This document shows, piece by piece, positions 10,742 through 19,444 of a DNA stretch of 41,624 nucleotides. The stretch comes from Veillonella rogosae JCM 15642 (GTDB lineage: Bacteria; Bacillota; Negativicutes; Veillonellales; Veillonellaceae). A model generated the notes under the pieces. The model was not told the DNA's origin, searched no databases, and was given only the letters and a program-made list of their open reading frames with translations. Position numbers and translations under genes: made by a program. The stretch spans positions 1-41,624 of the forward strand of contig NZ_PPCX01000003.1 of assembly GCF_002959775.1 (NCBI RefSeq), written 5' to 3'. How positions within the stretch are numbered: position 1 is the first letter of the stretch; the number at the start of each line of letters is the position of its first letter.

Positions 10742-12058
10742 ATGAAACAACCAGAATTGTCGCCGTATATGATGGCTCGCAAGCCGTCTGGCATTCGCTT
10801 AGGACAAATTAAATTCTTGGAACGTAAGAACCCGCCTATCTTGGTGAATGGTTCTATTGGTAATGTAATGCGTCCTATGCATCCCGCCATGCAGCGTAGG
10901 TTGTTCAATTTGGGCGGTGTGAATAGCCCGTTCCATAATGGCATCGTGCCATACGTACCAACTACGGGGACTGATGAATGTCGCGAAGCATTCCTTCACA
11001 TTTTACGTAGCCAAGGTTTTGATACAACTGGTCTTGATGTACTCGTAACAGACGGTGCATCCATGGCGATGGAAATCATCATGCTTGGCGTATGTGGTGG
11101 TGCAGGCGAAGAGGAACGCCCTCTTTTGATGTTCAACCCATCTTATACAAACTATGATGCGGTAGGCCTTCGCATTGGCCGTAAAACAGTTACTGTTGAG
11201 CGTGAGCTTAATGAAGATGGCGAGTTTGAATTACCATCCGTTGAAACTGTAGAGCAACGCATTATCGATACAAAACCGGGCGCATTGCTCATCATTCCTT
11301 ACGATAACCCAACTGGTCAATTATTCAGTAAGGAAACATTGATTGAATATACTAAACTATGTGTTAAACATAATTTGTGGATTATCTCTGACGAAGCATA
11401 CCGTGAATTGGCTTATGAAAAAGGGAAAGAAACATCTAGTATCTGGGCTTTAACCGATAAAGATGTGCCTGGTATCGAAGGTCGCCGTATCAGTCTTGAA
11501 ACGGCAAGTAAGGTTTGGAATGCCTGTGGCCTACGCATTGGTGCCATCATTACCGATAATAAATTGTGCTACGAAAAATCTGTTGCTGAATATACAGCAA
11601 ACCTTAGTGCTAACACATTGGGCCAATATATCTTTGGCGCGTTGAAGCACGAGTCCTACGCACAATTACACAACTGGTATGAGCAACAACGCGATTACTA
11701 CCGTCAAATGATCTTTGAACTTCACCAAGGTTTCAAAGAGGTAGAGCCGGACTTTATCGTATCTCGTCCTGAAGCGTCTATCTACTTTGTCATCGACGTA
11801 CGCAAGGTGGCTAAACCTGGCTTTGATGGTGTAGAGTTTGCCTCTTGGTGTGCCGAACACGGAGCAGTCAGCCTCGATGATGGCCAAGAATACACACTTC
11901 TCATGGCACCGCTCAATGGTTTCTACAGCGGTAAAAAAGGCGATGATAACCCAGGTAAGACACAATTGCGCATATCCTTCTGTGAAAATCCAGACTTATT
12001 ACGCTTGGCGCCTGAATTGTTATCTAAACTATTTAGAGCTTACGAAGCACAACGCTAA
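10742..12058 (+). CDS. PLP-dependent class I/II aminotransferase
   Basis: This 438-residue cytosolic fold-type I enzyme would transfer amino groups between an amino acid and a 2-oxoacid. Visible residues are the cofactor-ring segment DGASMAMEI, the motif YDNPTGQLFS (Asn contacting PLP O3'), SDEAYREL (Asp pairing with the pyridine N), and the Schiff-base lysine K257 in ETASKVWNACGLRIG. Close matches to this pattern are aspartate/aromatic-type aminotransferases, but substrate choice cannot be settled here. The start at 10742 follows AGAGGAG. It is monocistronic with a terminator on each side. Confidence 0.9.
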   Translation: MKQPELSPYMMARKPSGIRLGQIKFLERKNPPILVNGSIGNVMRPMHPAMQRRLFNLGGVNSPFHNGIVPYVPTTGTDECREAFLHILRSQGFDTTGLDVLVTDGASMAMEIIMLGVCGGAGEEERPLLMFNPSYTNYDAVGLRIGRKTVTVERELNEDGEFELPSVETVEQRIIDTKPGALLIIPYDNPTGQLFSKETLIEYTKLCVKHNLWIISDEAYRELAYEKGKETSSIWALTDKDVPGIEGRRISLETASKVWNACGLRIGAIITDNKLCYEKSVAEYTANLSANTLGQYIFGALKHESYAQLHNWYEQQRDYYRQMIFELHQGFKEVEPDFIVSRPEASIYFVIDVRKVAKPGFDGVEFASWCAEHGAVSLDDGQEYTLLMAPLNGFYSGKKGDDNPGKTQLRISFCENPDLLRLAPELLSKLFRAYEAQR

Positions 12059-12086
12059 CAATCAGAAATATAATCATAATATAAAG

Positions 12087-12111
12087 AGCCCTCCAGTTGG
12101 AGGGCTTTATT
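12087..12111 (+). terminator. Terminator after the aminotransferase
   Basis: The stem AGCCCTCC-AGTT-GGAGGGCT is followed by TTATTA. Confidence 0.85.
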
Positions 12112-12192
12112 ACTTGAATTGTTAATTAATATAATACTATTAGTAAATTCAATAAAATAATGATAGAATTATGATATAAGGAGGTGTATATA

Positions 12193-12465
12193 TTGATTAA
12201 TATTAGACCTGTATCAGACTTGCGTAATAAATTTCCGGAAGTTGAAGAAATCGTTATTACCACAAATTCTCCTGTATTTTTAACTAAGAATGGATATGGA
12301 ACTATGGTGTTAATGAGTATTGAACAATATTCAGCATTAACAGATCCTATTGAGTACGCCTTGGATGAAGCTGATTCTGCAGCAAAAGAAAGCAAAATTC
12401 GATACTCTGGTGCCGATGTATTTCGTCGCATAAGGGAGCGGGTTAAAATAAAAAAGAAGCTATAA
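12193..12465 (+). CDS. Orphan YefM/Phd-family antitoxin
   Basis: This 90-residue protein matches the Phd/YefM antitoxin fold. Features are INIRPVSDLRNKFPEVEEIV, PVFLTKNGYGTMVLMSIEQY and a charged C-terminal arm that normally wraps a toxin. The start is taken as TTG 12193, seven bases after the strong AAGGAGGTG; a GTG at 12184 lies inside that RBS. No RelE, YoeB or Doc gene follows. The stop codon lies inside the first arm of a terminator hairpin, so the operon ends here. It may be a solitary regulator, or the survivor of a lost toxin-antitoxin pair. Confidence 0.85.
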   Translation: MINIRPVSDLRNKFPEVEEIVITTNSPVFLTKNGYGTMVLMSIEQYSALTDPIEYALDEADSAAKESKIRYSGADVFRRIRERVKIKKKL

Positions 12466-12493
12466 GACTAGATGTTATAGCTTCTTTTTGTTT
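12452..12493 (+). terminator. Terminator overlapping the antitoxin stop codon
   Basis: A 14-bp perfect inverted repeat, AAAAGAAGCTATAA and TTATAGCTTCTTTT, is followed by TG and more T. The TAA stop is the last three bases of the left arm. Confidence 0.9.
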
Positions 12494-12525
12494 TATCCCT
12501 AGGTAGGATACATAGGGAAGGAGAA

Positions 12526-12987
12526 TTATTTTCCTTTTTCTTCATGATGTGGTCCCTTAGTATGCAATTCGGCTGCGAGCTGCTCGCTAGGCATAGAGCT
12601 TTCCTCTGTTGTTGGATACGAAGTGTCTTCTAAGATAACCGTTTCTAACAGTCTGTCAACCTGATCAGACTGAATCGATACTTCTTTATTGTACCATTCA
12701 CCAAAATCGCGAATTACCTTTTCGTTACGACGGAAGTAGGTATATTGGTCGATTTTACGAGATTCTACAAGTTCCGCATTTTCTAAGATGCTCATAAATG
12801 TAGAAATAGACGATTGAGATACACCGCAGCGTTTTTGGATACTCTTAACGCTTACACTGTTAGGAAAATCGATAAGAGTTTTAGAGTGTACTTGTACACC
12901 AAATTCTTGCTCTGGGCGTTTTAGCCACAATATAATATCTAACCGATGCGGATTGGATAATGCTTTCAAGATTCTTAACGGGTCCAT
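12526..12987 (-). CDS. ArsR-family winged-helix transcriptional regulator
   Basis: The 153-residue protein starts MDPLRILKALSNPHRLDIILWL, the hallmark first helices of ArsR-type regulators. The recognition region KRCGVSQSSISTFMSILENA and the wing VESRKIDQYTYFRRN follow. The C-terminal 50 residues are acidic and His-rich at the end (GPHHEE). I see no CxC metal site in the recognition helix, so the inducer is unknown. It is divergent from the fixC-fixX-etfB-etfA operon across a 388-bp gap that holds a perfect palindrome, so control of itself and that operon is plausible. RBS AGGAGGCCC. Confidence 0.88.
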   Translation of the reverse strand: MDPLRILKALSNPHRLDIILWLKRPEQEFGVQVHSKTLIDFPNSVSVKSIQKRCGVSQSSISTFMSILENAELVESRKIDQYTYFRRNEKVIRDFGEWYNKEVSIQSDQVDRLLETVILEDTSYPTTEESSMPSEQLAAELHTKGPHHEEKGK

Positions 12988-13375
12988 AGGGCCTCCTCTT
13001 ACTTAAAAAATAACGAGTTCCTAACCTTGACCGTGGACTTGCATTATGCGGTCGTATTATACGCGTCTTGCTCCGTATAGGGTTTTTCCTACTTTTATCA
13101 TACGCTACTTTCACTGTGAAAGCTAGAAAAACTTATAAATTTCACGAATTGATGAATTTTATTGCACTTAATTAAAAATCTTAGTGTGAAATAGTATGAG
13201 CTTATAATGATTATATATACATCCTATAGAGTGTTATATAGCATAATTTCGTAAAATATAGAATATATTTATTTTTTTGCCGATTTTTTTAAAGGTGTTT
13301 TACCTCTTCGTAGAGAATATATATATACTGTATGAACTTATGTAAGTTAAGCTTTCATTTAAAGGAGCTGAGTAT
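12988..13375. other. Divergent promoter region between the ArsR gene and fixC
   Basis: This 388-bp AT-rich gap separates two divergent transcription units. It contains the palindrome at 13108-13122, additional TTTCAC and GTGAAA half-sites at about 13138 and 13184, and a TATAAT at about 13204. No gene is supported in it. Confidence 0.6.
13108..13122. promoter_or_regulatory. Candidate operator palindrome
   Basis: CTTTCACTGTGAAAG is a perfect 15-bp palindrome with a single central base. Further half-sites lie within 70 bp on the fixC side. Its position about 120 bp upstream of the ArsR-type start suits an autoregulatory or divergent operator. Binding by that protein is inferred only. Confidence 0.5.
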
Positions 13376-14683
13376 ATGGCAATTGATCGTAATGAAACAT
13401 TTGATGTCATCGTCGTTGGTGCAGGTCCAGCGGGCTCTGCGGCGGCATTGCGTCTCGCAGAACAACGGGCGAAAGTACTACTTATCGAACGTGGCACCGC
13501 ACCAGGCGCTAAAAATATGATGGGTGGACGTATCTACACACATTCTTTAGAACGTCTTGTACCGGACTTTAGAGAACGTGCACCATTGGAACGTAAAGTG
13601 ACAAAAGAACGTATTTCTATTGGCACTGGCAATGAAATGACTACTATTGAGTATAGTAATCAAGATGGGAAGCCTAATGAGGAATCCTACGTAGTATTGC
13701 GTGCTAAATTTGATAAATGGCTCGCAGGTGAGGCTGAGAAAAAAGGTGCTCTCCTCGTATCTAACGTACAAGTTACAGACCTTATCACTGAAGGTGAAGG
13801 CAAGAACCGTCGCGTTGTAGGCGTTCGCTGTCATGATGATGAAGTGTATGCAAAACTAGTTGTTATCGCAGAAGGTTCCAATACATTGTTATTGGAAAAA
13901 GCTGGTTTAACAGGCCCTACAGATCCAAGTACTATGGCTGTAGGCGTTAAAGAAGTATATAAACTTAAGAAAGATGATCTTGAAAATCGCCTCATGCTAT
14001 CTGGTGATGAAGGTATGGCATGGCTTACATTGGGAGATATGACTGACGGCTTATTAGGCGGTGGCTTTATTTATACTAATAAAGAAAGCCTTTCCGTAGG
14101 TATGGTTGTAGGTCTTGAAGATATCGGCAAAGCTAATAAATCTGTAGACGAAATGCTTTCAGCTTTCACAAGTCATCCAAGAATTGCACCATTGTTGAAA
14201 AATGGTCAATTGAAAGAACATAGTGCTCATCTAGTACCAGAAGGTGGTTATAAAGCAATGCCACAATTGGGCGGCAATGGTTATATTATCGTTGGCGATG
14301 CAGCGCGTATGTGTATGAACCTTGGTTATACTATTCGTGGGATGGACCTTGCCATCGAATCCGGCATGTGTGCCGCAGCTGCTGCTAACGTGGCATTGCG
14401 CGACGAAAATATGGAACGCATTGCTAGTCTATATGAACGTGAAATCAAAAATTCTTGGTTGCATAAAGACTTGAAATTGTATAAAAACATGCCTGACTTC
14501 CTTGCATCCAATCCTCGTATATTCAAGGAATATCCAGCTCTCGTGAATAATGTGATGCGCGATGTATTCACTGTAAACGGTGACGGTGCTGTTCCGATGT
14601 TGAAAAAATTAATGGGTCGCGTTGGTGACGTTGGCCTTGTAACCTTGATTCGTGATGCATTGAAAGGGGTGCGTTCCCTATGA
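13376..14683 (+). CDS. fixC: FixC-type electron-transfer flavoprotein:quinone oxidoreductase
   Basis: This 435-residue FAD enzyme passes electrons from the Etf pair encoded downstream to a membrane quinone. The N-terminal dinucleotide site VGAGPAGSAAALRLAEQ (residues 14-30) and the FAD motif GYIIVGDAARMCMNLGYTIRG near residues 303-323 identify the FixC/ETF-QO family. It is the first gene of fixC-fixX-etfB-etfA; its last four bases (ATGA) overlap the fixX start. In FixABCX systems the complex can bifurcate electrons from NADH to quinone and ferredoxin; whether it does so here is not shown. RBS AAAGGAGCTG. Confidence 0.92.
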   Translation: MAIDRNETFDVIVVGAGPAGSAAALRLAEQRAKVLLIERGTAPGAKNMMGGRIYTHSLERLVPDFRERAPLERKVTKERISIGTGNEMTTIEYSNQDGKPNEESYVVLRAKFDKWLAGEAEKKGALLVSNVQVTDLITEGEGKNRRVVGVRCHDDEVYAKLVVIAEGSNTLLLEKAGLTGPTDPSTMAVGVKEVYKLKKDDLENRLMLSGDEGMAWLTLGDMTDGLLGGGFIYTNKESLSVGMVVGLEDIGKANKSVDEMLSAFTSHPRIAPLLKNGQLKEHSAHLVPEGGYKAMPQLGGNGYIIVGDAARMCMNLGYTIRGMDLAIESGMCAAAAANVALRDENMERIASLYEREIKNSWLHKDLKLYKNMPDFLASNPRIFKEYPALVNNVMRDVFTVNGDGAVPMLKKLMGRVGDVGLVTLIRDALKGVRSL

Positions 14684-14958
14684 AATTAGAAGAGCGCTTG
14701 GGCGCCAATAAATATTATGTAGATGAAACGTCTCCTCATATCCTTGTGGATGGCGCTGGCTTCAGCCGCGAAGAGAAAATGAAACTCGTCAATGGCTGCC
14801 CTGCTGGTCTATATACATTACAAGAAAATGGCGATTTGGCCTTTGACTTCGCTGGTTGTTTAGAGTGCGGTACTTGCCGTGTTCTCTGTGGCGAAACTAT
14901 CGTAAAAACTTGGAAATATCCGCGTAACGCTAAGGGCGTAGAATTTAGACAGGGGTGA
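14680..14958 (+). CDS. fixX: FixX ferredoxin-like protein
   Basis: This 92-residue iron-sulphur protein partners FixC. The cysteines are C40 in NGCPAGLY and C60, C63, C66 and C70 in CLECGTCRVLC, enough to ligate a 4Fe-4S cluster. The lone upstream Cys with the Cys-rich tail is the usual FixX layout. The start overlaps the fixC stop by four bases and etfB begins four bases after the stop, so translation is coupled. Confidence 0.92.
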   Translation: MKLEERLGANKYYVDETSPHILVDGAGFSREEKMKLVNGCPAGLYTLQENGDLAFDFAGCLECGTCRVLCGETIVKTWKYPRNAKGVEFRQG

Positions 14959-14962
14959 GTGT

Positions 14963-15949
14963 ATGGAGTTATTAGTATGTGTCAAACAGGTTCCAGATAC
15001 ATCTGAGATTAAACTGGATCCGGAAACGAATAATCTCATCCGCACAGGCTTGCCTAGTATTGTAAACCCTGACGATATGCATGCGTTAGAGGCAGCTCTT
15101 GCGGTAAAAGACGAACATGAAGGTAGCCGTGTAACGGTATTGGCGATGGGTCCTCCTCAAGCTGAGGATGCTCTTCGCGAATGTTTATCTCTCGGCGCTG
15201 ATGATGCGGTACTTGTTACAGACCGCGCTTTCGGTGGCGCTGATACATTGGCTACAAGTTATACTATTGCATCTGCTATCCGTCATATTCAAAAGACAAT
15301 GAATCGTCAATTTGAAATCATTTTCTGCGGTAAGCAGGCTATCGATGGCGATACTGCACAAGTAGGCCCTCAAATTGCAGAAGAACTCGGTATGGCGCAA
15401 GCAACGTATGCTTGTAAATTTGCTGTAGATACAGCGGCTCAAAAAGCAACTGTAACACGGGAGCACGAAAATGGTTACGAAATCGTAGAAGTGCCATTGC
15501 CAGTATTAGTAACGGCTACAGCTGAGCTTAACGAGCCACGTCAACCAGGTCTCTGGAGCTCTATTTACGCGAAACGTTATGAAATTTCCCATATTACATT
15601 GCGTGATATGCCTAATATTGATGAAAGCCGTATCGGCCTTAACGGTTCCCCTACGCGCGTTCGTAAGGTATACCAACCACCTCTTCGCGGTAAAGTTGAA
15701 ATGCTTCCAAATGTTGAAGAAGGTTCTAAAAAGGTTCTCGAGTTGGCGTACAATATTAAGCCAGAAAAATTTGCTCATCTATTAGTTCCAAGCGACGCAC
15801 CTGTTGCGGCTGAGGAACCTAATGATGAAGGTGTTGATGTTAAAGATCCTGCACAACGGGCTGCCACTGTTGAAAGTGTGTCCGCCAGCGATTTTAAAGC
15901 GGTAGCTGCCGCTCAAGGTGATGAAGGTTCCAAAGGAGGTGACCGGTAA
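14963..15949 (+). CDS. etfB: Electron transfer flavoprotein beta subunit (FixA-like), extended
   Basis: This 328-residue protein forms the AMP/FAD-binding half of the Etf dimer. The N-terminal MELLVCVKQVPDTSEIKLDPE and the segment IIFCGKQAIDGDTAQVGPQIAE are conserved EtfB/FixA features. Typical EtfB is about 255-265 residues; here about 50 extra residues follow ILAY-like core sequence, beginning near VPSDAPVAAEEP and rich in Ala, Asp, Glu and Gly. The extension looks disordered. The TAATG overlap with etfA means tight coupling. Confidence 0.92.
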   Translation: MELLVCVKQVPDTSEIKLDPETNNLIRTGLPSIVNPDDMHALEAALAVKDEHEGSRVTVLAMGPPQAEDALRECLSLGADDAVLVTDRAFGGADTLATSYTIASAIRHIQKTMNRQFEIIFCGKQAIDGDTAQVGPQIAEELGMAQATYACKFAVDTAAQKATVTREHENGYEIVEVPLPVLVTATAELNEPRQPGLWSSIYAKRYEISHITLRDMPNIDESRIGLNGSPTRVRKVYQPPLRGKVEMLPNVEEGSKKVLELAYNIKPEKFAHLLVPSDAPVAAEEPNDEGVDVKDPAQRAATVESVSASDFKAVAAAQGDEGSKGGDR

Positions 15950-16950
15950 TGGGTGTGACAAATTTTGATGATTATAAAGACGTCTTTGTCGTAGCCGATA
16001 CCATCGATGATGTGGTGCATCCGGTTACTTATGAATTGATTGGCCAAGCTCGCCGTATCGCTAAGGAATTGGGCCAACTCGTTCAAGTTATGTTACTTGG
16101 CGAACATGTTCAATCCGAAGCAGAAGAACTCGTAGCACATGGTGCTGATATTGTTCACGTTTTTGAAAGCCCTCTTTTGAAATACTATACAACTGATGGC
16201 TATACAAAAGTATTAACTGACTTCTTCAAAGATCATAAGCCTAATGTAATTTTAATCGGCGCTACTAACAATGGTCGTGACTTGGCACCTCGTATGTCTG
16301 GTCGCATGCAAAACGGCGTAGTAGCAGACTGTACAATCTTGACTGTAGATACTGCAGAAGGCCTTGTAGAATGGACTCGTCCTGCTTTGGGCGGCAACAT
16401 CTTGGCGGAAATCATTTCTCCAAACCATCGTCCACAAATGGGCTCTGTACGTCCTAACGTATTTAAAAGACCAGAGCGTATTGCAGATAGCTGGGGCCGT
16501 ATTCAAGTTGAACAATTCGACCTTAAACCTGAAGACATTCGTATGAAGCGTCTTGACTTCATTCCATTCGGCAAAGATGGTTACAATATCCAAGAAGCAG
16601 ATATCATCGTAGCTGGTGGTCGCGGCATGGGTTCTAAAGAAAACTTTGATAAACTTTACGAACTTGCTGAAGCTATTGGCGGCGTAGTAGGTGCTACACG
16701 TCCACTCGTTGAAAAAGGCTGGATTGAATTGCCATACCAAGTAGGCCAAACAGGTAAAACTGTAAGCCCTAAACTATACTTGGCATTCGGTATTTCCGGT
16801 GCTATCCAACACGTGAGCGGCATCTCCGGTGCTGACACAATCGTGGCTATTAACAACGATCCAAACGCAGAAATCTTCCAACATGCTAACTATGGCATCG
16901 TAGGGGATTGCATGGAAGTGTTAAATGATATGTTGGCGCATCTGAAATAA
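15949..16950 (+). CDS. etfA: Electron transfer flavoprotein alpha subunit (FixB-like)
   Basis: The 333-residue partner of EtfB contains the FAD-binding C-terminal domain. The signature GQTGKTVSPKLYLAFGISGA followed by IQHVSGISGADTIVAINND is unmistakable. The N-terminal domain includes ILIGATNNGRDLAPRMSGRM. It is the last gene of the operon. Together the four products would carry electrons from a soluble dehydrogenase or NADH into the membrane quinone pool. A long nested dyad structure follows the stop. Confidence 0.94.
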   Translation: MGVTNFDDYKDVFVVADTIDDVVHPVTYELIGQARRIAKELGQLVQVMLLGEHVQSEAEELVAHGADIVHVFESPLLKYYTTDGYTKVLTDFFKDHKPNVILIGATNNGRDLAPRMSGRMQNGVVADCTILTVDTAEGLVEWTRPALGGNILAEIISPNHRPQMGSVRPNVFKRPERIADSWGRIQVEQFDLKPEDIRMKRLDFIPFGKDGYNIQEADIIVAGGRGMGSKENFDKLYELAEAIGGVVGATRPLVEKGWIELPYQVGQTGKTVSPKLYLAFGISGAIQHVSGISGADTIVAINNDPNAEIFQHANYGIVGDCMEVLNDMLAHLK

Positions 16951-16953
16951 AAG

Positions 16954-17093
16954 CTAGCGTATTTGAGCTCTACTAATCAAATTAAATAAAACAATAGGGA
17001 TACCTATCCTCAGCCTTCATGGGTACGCGTAGCGCCCAAGGCGGCTTCGAATAGGTATCCCTATTTGCTTTCTAGCTGTAGTAGAGCTCAAAT
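16954..17093. repeat. Nested palindromic element after etfA
   Basis: Two perfect 15-bp inverted repeats are nested. The outer pair is ATTTGAGCTCTACTA (16961-16975) with TAGTAGAGCTCAAAT (17079-17093). The inner pair is AATAGGGATACCTAT (16993-17007) with its complement at 17051-17065. The 43-nt core folds further through GGGTACGCGTAGCGCCC. The whole could form one long structured RNA or a cruciform. It may serve as a terminator, a mini transposable element or a non-coding RNA. The rest of the gap to 17213 contains nothing I can name. Confidence 0.7.
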
Positions 17094-17210
17094 ATTTTCG
17101 TCTTACATACAGATGCGCCAATATGTCATTTGGAGGAGTGGGGAGGCATCTATGTATACAATATTTCCATCGTTTATAGGTAGTAGGGTAGCGTTTTTTG
17201 ATTTTCATAA

Positions 17211-17219
17211 TGGTATAAT
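17211..17219 (+). promoter_or_regulatory. Extended -10 promoter for the SDR gene
   Basis: TGGTATAAT is a perfect -10 with a TGn extension, placed about 43 bp before the start codon. No clear -35 is visible. Confidence 0.6.
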
Positions 17220-17261
17220 GAACTTGATAGAATAAAACGGATTGATAATAAGGAGGCTTTT

Positions 17262-18020
17262 ATGGCTCGTAATGTTTTTGTCACTGGTGCAACGTCTGGT
17301 ATTGGTCTTTGTATTGCTGAGGCTTATGCAAAGCATGGCGATAATGTGTTGATTTCTGGTCGTCGTGCTGAGTTATTGGGCGAGGTACAGGCTCGTTTAT
17401 CTAAGGAATATGGAGTGCGTGTTGAGACTTTAGTTCTTGATGTGCGTAGTCGCGAGGGTGTGGAAAGTAAGGTTCCTGCTGCTATTGAGGCTTTTGGTGG
17501 CGTCGATGTGCTCGTTAATAATGCGGGTCTTGCACAAGGGCTTGATCCTTTCCAAGATAGTGCTGTTGATGATGCGGTGACTATGATTGATACCAATGTG
17601 AAAGGCCTTTTATATGTAACAAAAGCAGTACTACCTTTTATGATTGATAAAAATGAAGGTCATATTGTAAATATGGGCTCCACTGCAGGCATTTATGCAT
17701 ATCCTAATGGTGCAGTGTACTGCGCTACAAAGGCGGCGGTAAAGACATTAAGCGATGGCATTCGCATGGATACCATAGCTACAGATATTAAGGTTACTAC
17801 CATTCAACCAGGCATCGTAGAAACTCCATTTAGTGAAGTACGATTCCACGGTGATGCGGAACGAGCTAAATCTGTATATGCTGGTATTGAGGCTGTTCAA
17901 CCAGAAGACGTGGCCGATGTTGTATTATATGTTACTAACCAACCTAAACGCTTACAAATCTCTGATGTGACAATCATGGCAAACCAACAAGCGGCAGGCT
18001 TTATGGTACATAAGAAATAG
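17262..18020 (+). CDS. SDR family NADP-dependent oxidoreductase (YdfG-like)
   Basis: This 252-residue classical short-chain dehydrogenase has the cofactor motif TGATSGIG (residues 8-15), the NNAG motif, and the catalytic triad S140, Y153 and K157 (NMGSTAG, YCATK). The late segment PGIVETPFSEVRF and the tail ISDVTIMANQQAAGF resemble the YdfG group, which oxidises L-allo-threonine and 3-hydroxy acids with NADP. Substrate is inferred only from this resemblance. RBS AAGGAGGCT. It is monocistronic. Confidence 0.88.
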   Translation: MARNVFVTGATSGIGLCIAEAYAKHGDNVLISGRRAELLGEVQARLSKEYGVRVETLVLDVRSREGVESKVPAAIEAFGGVDVLVNNAGLAQGLDPFQDSAVDDAVTMIDTNVKGLLYVTKAVLPFMIDKNEGHIVNMGSTAGIYAYPNGAVYCATKAAVKTLSDGIRMDTIATDIKVTTIQPGIVETPFSEVRFHGDAERAKSVYAGIEAVQPEDVADVVLYVTNQPKRLQISDVTIMANQQAAGFMVHKK

Positions 18021-18210
18021 CTTAATACTTGATGTTTTGGGTAAAAGTAACTAGTCATATCATAGTTGATAAATGATTTTATTTACCTATATTAATAAAA
18101 ATCGATATATTATGAATATTACTTGAATTCCCCAATTATTTAGGATATACTTATTAAGCATATTTTAATAAATATAATTTTACAAAATGTATTTTGTGGA
18201 GCATATTATT

Positions 18211-18813
18211 ATGACCTCACTACTAAAGAAATCTTTTTTGATGGCGTTAGCTTGCATCTGTATAGGTACCTATGGAGTTGTTAAGGGTCAAGATGCTATG
18301 GATGCACAAACTAAAGTTTCTGGCCCCTTAGAAATGTCTGTTGAAGCAGCTGTTCCTGGCGTTGTTATGCCAAGTCCTGTACATGTGTTTACCACTGTAG
18401 AAGCAGCGTCTGAATATATAGGGTTTAGACCTCAGATGCCAAAGCTATTGCCTGTAGGCTTTAATATTCAATCTGTCATTACTATTGAGAAAGATATTTT
18501 ACAAGTTGTGTACGTGTATGAACCCGGTATAGATCCGTACGTAAATAAAGCCGGTGGTGCTCTTATTTTTTATCGTACATCTACTAAATTAAAAGGTGAT
18601 ATCAGCGATGACCATAAGATTCATAAGGTTATAGAAACTGAAAGTGTAGATGGTACAAAGGTTACTTTCAAAGGTGGTAAGAAAATGGTTTATCTTGCAT
18701 CGTGGATGAAAGATGGACAAAATCACTCTTTAGAATTTCAGCGTCCCGTTACACGAGATGTGGCGAAGGCTATTATCCGTAATATTGTTGAAGAAAAATC
18801 ACATACAAAATAA
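18211..18813 (+). CDS. Secreted DUF4367-like protein, paralogue 1
   Basis: The 200-residue product begins with a signal peptide (MTSLLKKSFLMALACICIG). The mature part resembles the DUF4367 domain of Firmicutes: FRPQMPKLLPVGFNIQSVIT, ILQVVYVYEPG, LIFYR, GDISDDHKIH, GTKVTFKGGKKMVYLASW. Such domains occur in secreted or membrane-bound proteins of unknown function, often near stress regulators. The start at 18211 is chosen to give the signal peptide; an in-frame ATG at 18187 is possible. The next gene, 46 bp on, is a close paralogue, so this is a tandem duplication. Confidence 0.72.
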   Translation: MTSLLKKSFLMALACICIGTYGVVKGQDAMDAQTKVSGPLEMSVEAAVPGVVMPSPVHVFTTVEAASEYIGFRPQMPKLLPVGFNIQSVITIEKDILQVVYVYEPGIDPYVNKAGGALIFYRTSTKLKGDISDDHKIHKVIETESVDGTKVTFKGGKKMVYLASWMKDGQNHSLEFQRPVTRDVAKAIIRNIVEEKSHTK

Positions 18814-18859
18814 ATGTGTTTTTAATAATTTTTATGTTACGCGAAGGGAGATTATACCC

Positions 18860-19444
18860 ATGGTCAAAAAATTTGTATTACTAGCAGTTGCGTGTGCTTG
18901 TGTAGGTTCTTACACTGTTGCTGGTGCACAAGGTACTTTAGATGTAAAACCAGATCCAGCTAAACCTGTAGTTGCAGAACAGGCAGCTCCAATGGTGGGT
19001 ATGCCAAGCCCAATTCATGAATTCGCTACTATTGATGAAGCCGCTAAATACATGAATATTATGCCTCAATTGCCTAAAGTGTTACCTGTAGGCTATAATA
19101 TTGAGTCTGTAAGCACAATCAATAAAGATGTTTTGCAAGTTGTGTATGTTTACCAAGCTGGTGAGGATGCAACGCGGAACCAAGCGGCAGGCAAACGTAT
19201 CATTTATCGCGTAGCTAATGCAACAGGTGATATCAGTGGTAATTATAACGATTATCGCGTTACAGCTACAGAAAAGGTAAACGGTACAAAGGTTACTTTC
19301 AAAGGTGGCGAAAAAATGGTATACCTCGCTGGTTGGACAAAAGATGGTCAAAACCATGCGATGTACTTTGAACGTCCTGTAACTCGCGACATGGCGAAGG
19401 CTATTATTGCTAACACTGTAGCACCTAAAGCACATACAAAATAA
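18860..19444 (+). CDS. Secreted DUF4367-like protein, paralogue 2
   Basis: This 194-residue protein has a signal peptide (MVKKFVLLAVACACVGSYTV, cleavage near AGAQG) and the same domain as its neighbour. Shared blocks include LPVGYNIESVSTI, VLQVVYVYQAG, GDISGNYNDYRV, the identical GTKVTFKGG, and a shared RPVTRD ending in SHTK or AHTK. RBS AAGGGAG. A third, more distant copy is at 29228. The function is unknown; the Val/Tyr-rich sheet pattern suggests a small beta domain in the periplasm. Confidence 0.72.
   Translation: MVKKFVLLAVACACVGSYTVAGAQGTLDVKPDPAKPVVAEQAAPMVGMPSPIHEFATIDEAAKYMNIMPQLPKVLPVGYNIESVSTINKDVLQVVYVYQAGEDATRNQAAGKRIIYRVANATGDISGNYNDYRVTATEKVNGTKVTFKGGEKMVYLAGWTKDGQNHAMYFERPVTRDMAKAIIANTVAPKAHTK

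Noticed and set aside
13108-13122. Rex-type redox operator upstream of fixC
   Set aside because: Rex sites have GTGAA then TTCAC around a short spacer; here the half-sites are in the opposite order and are fused around one base.
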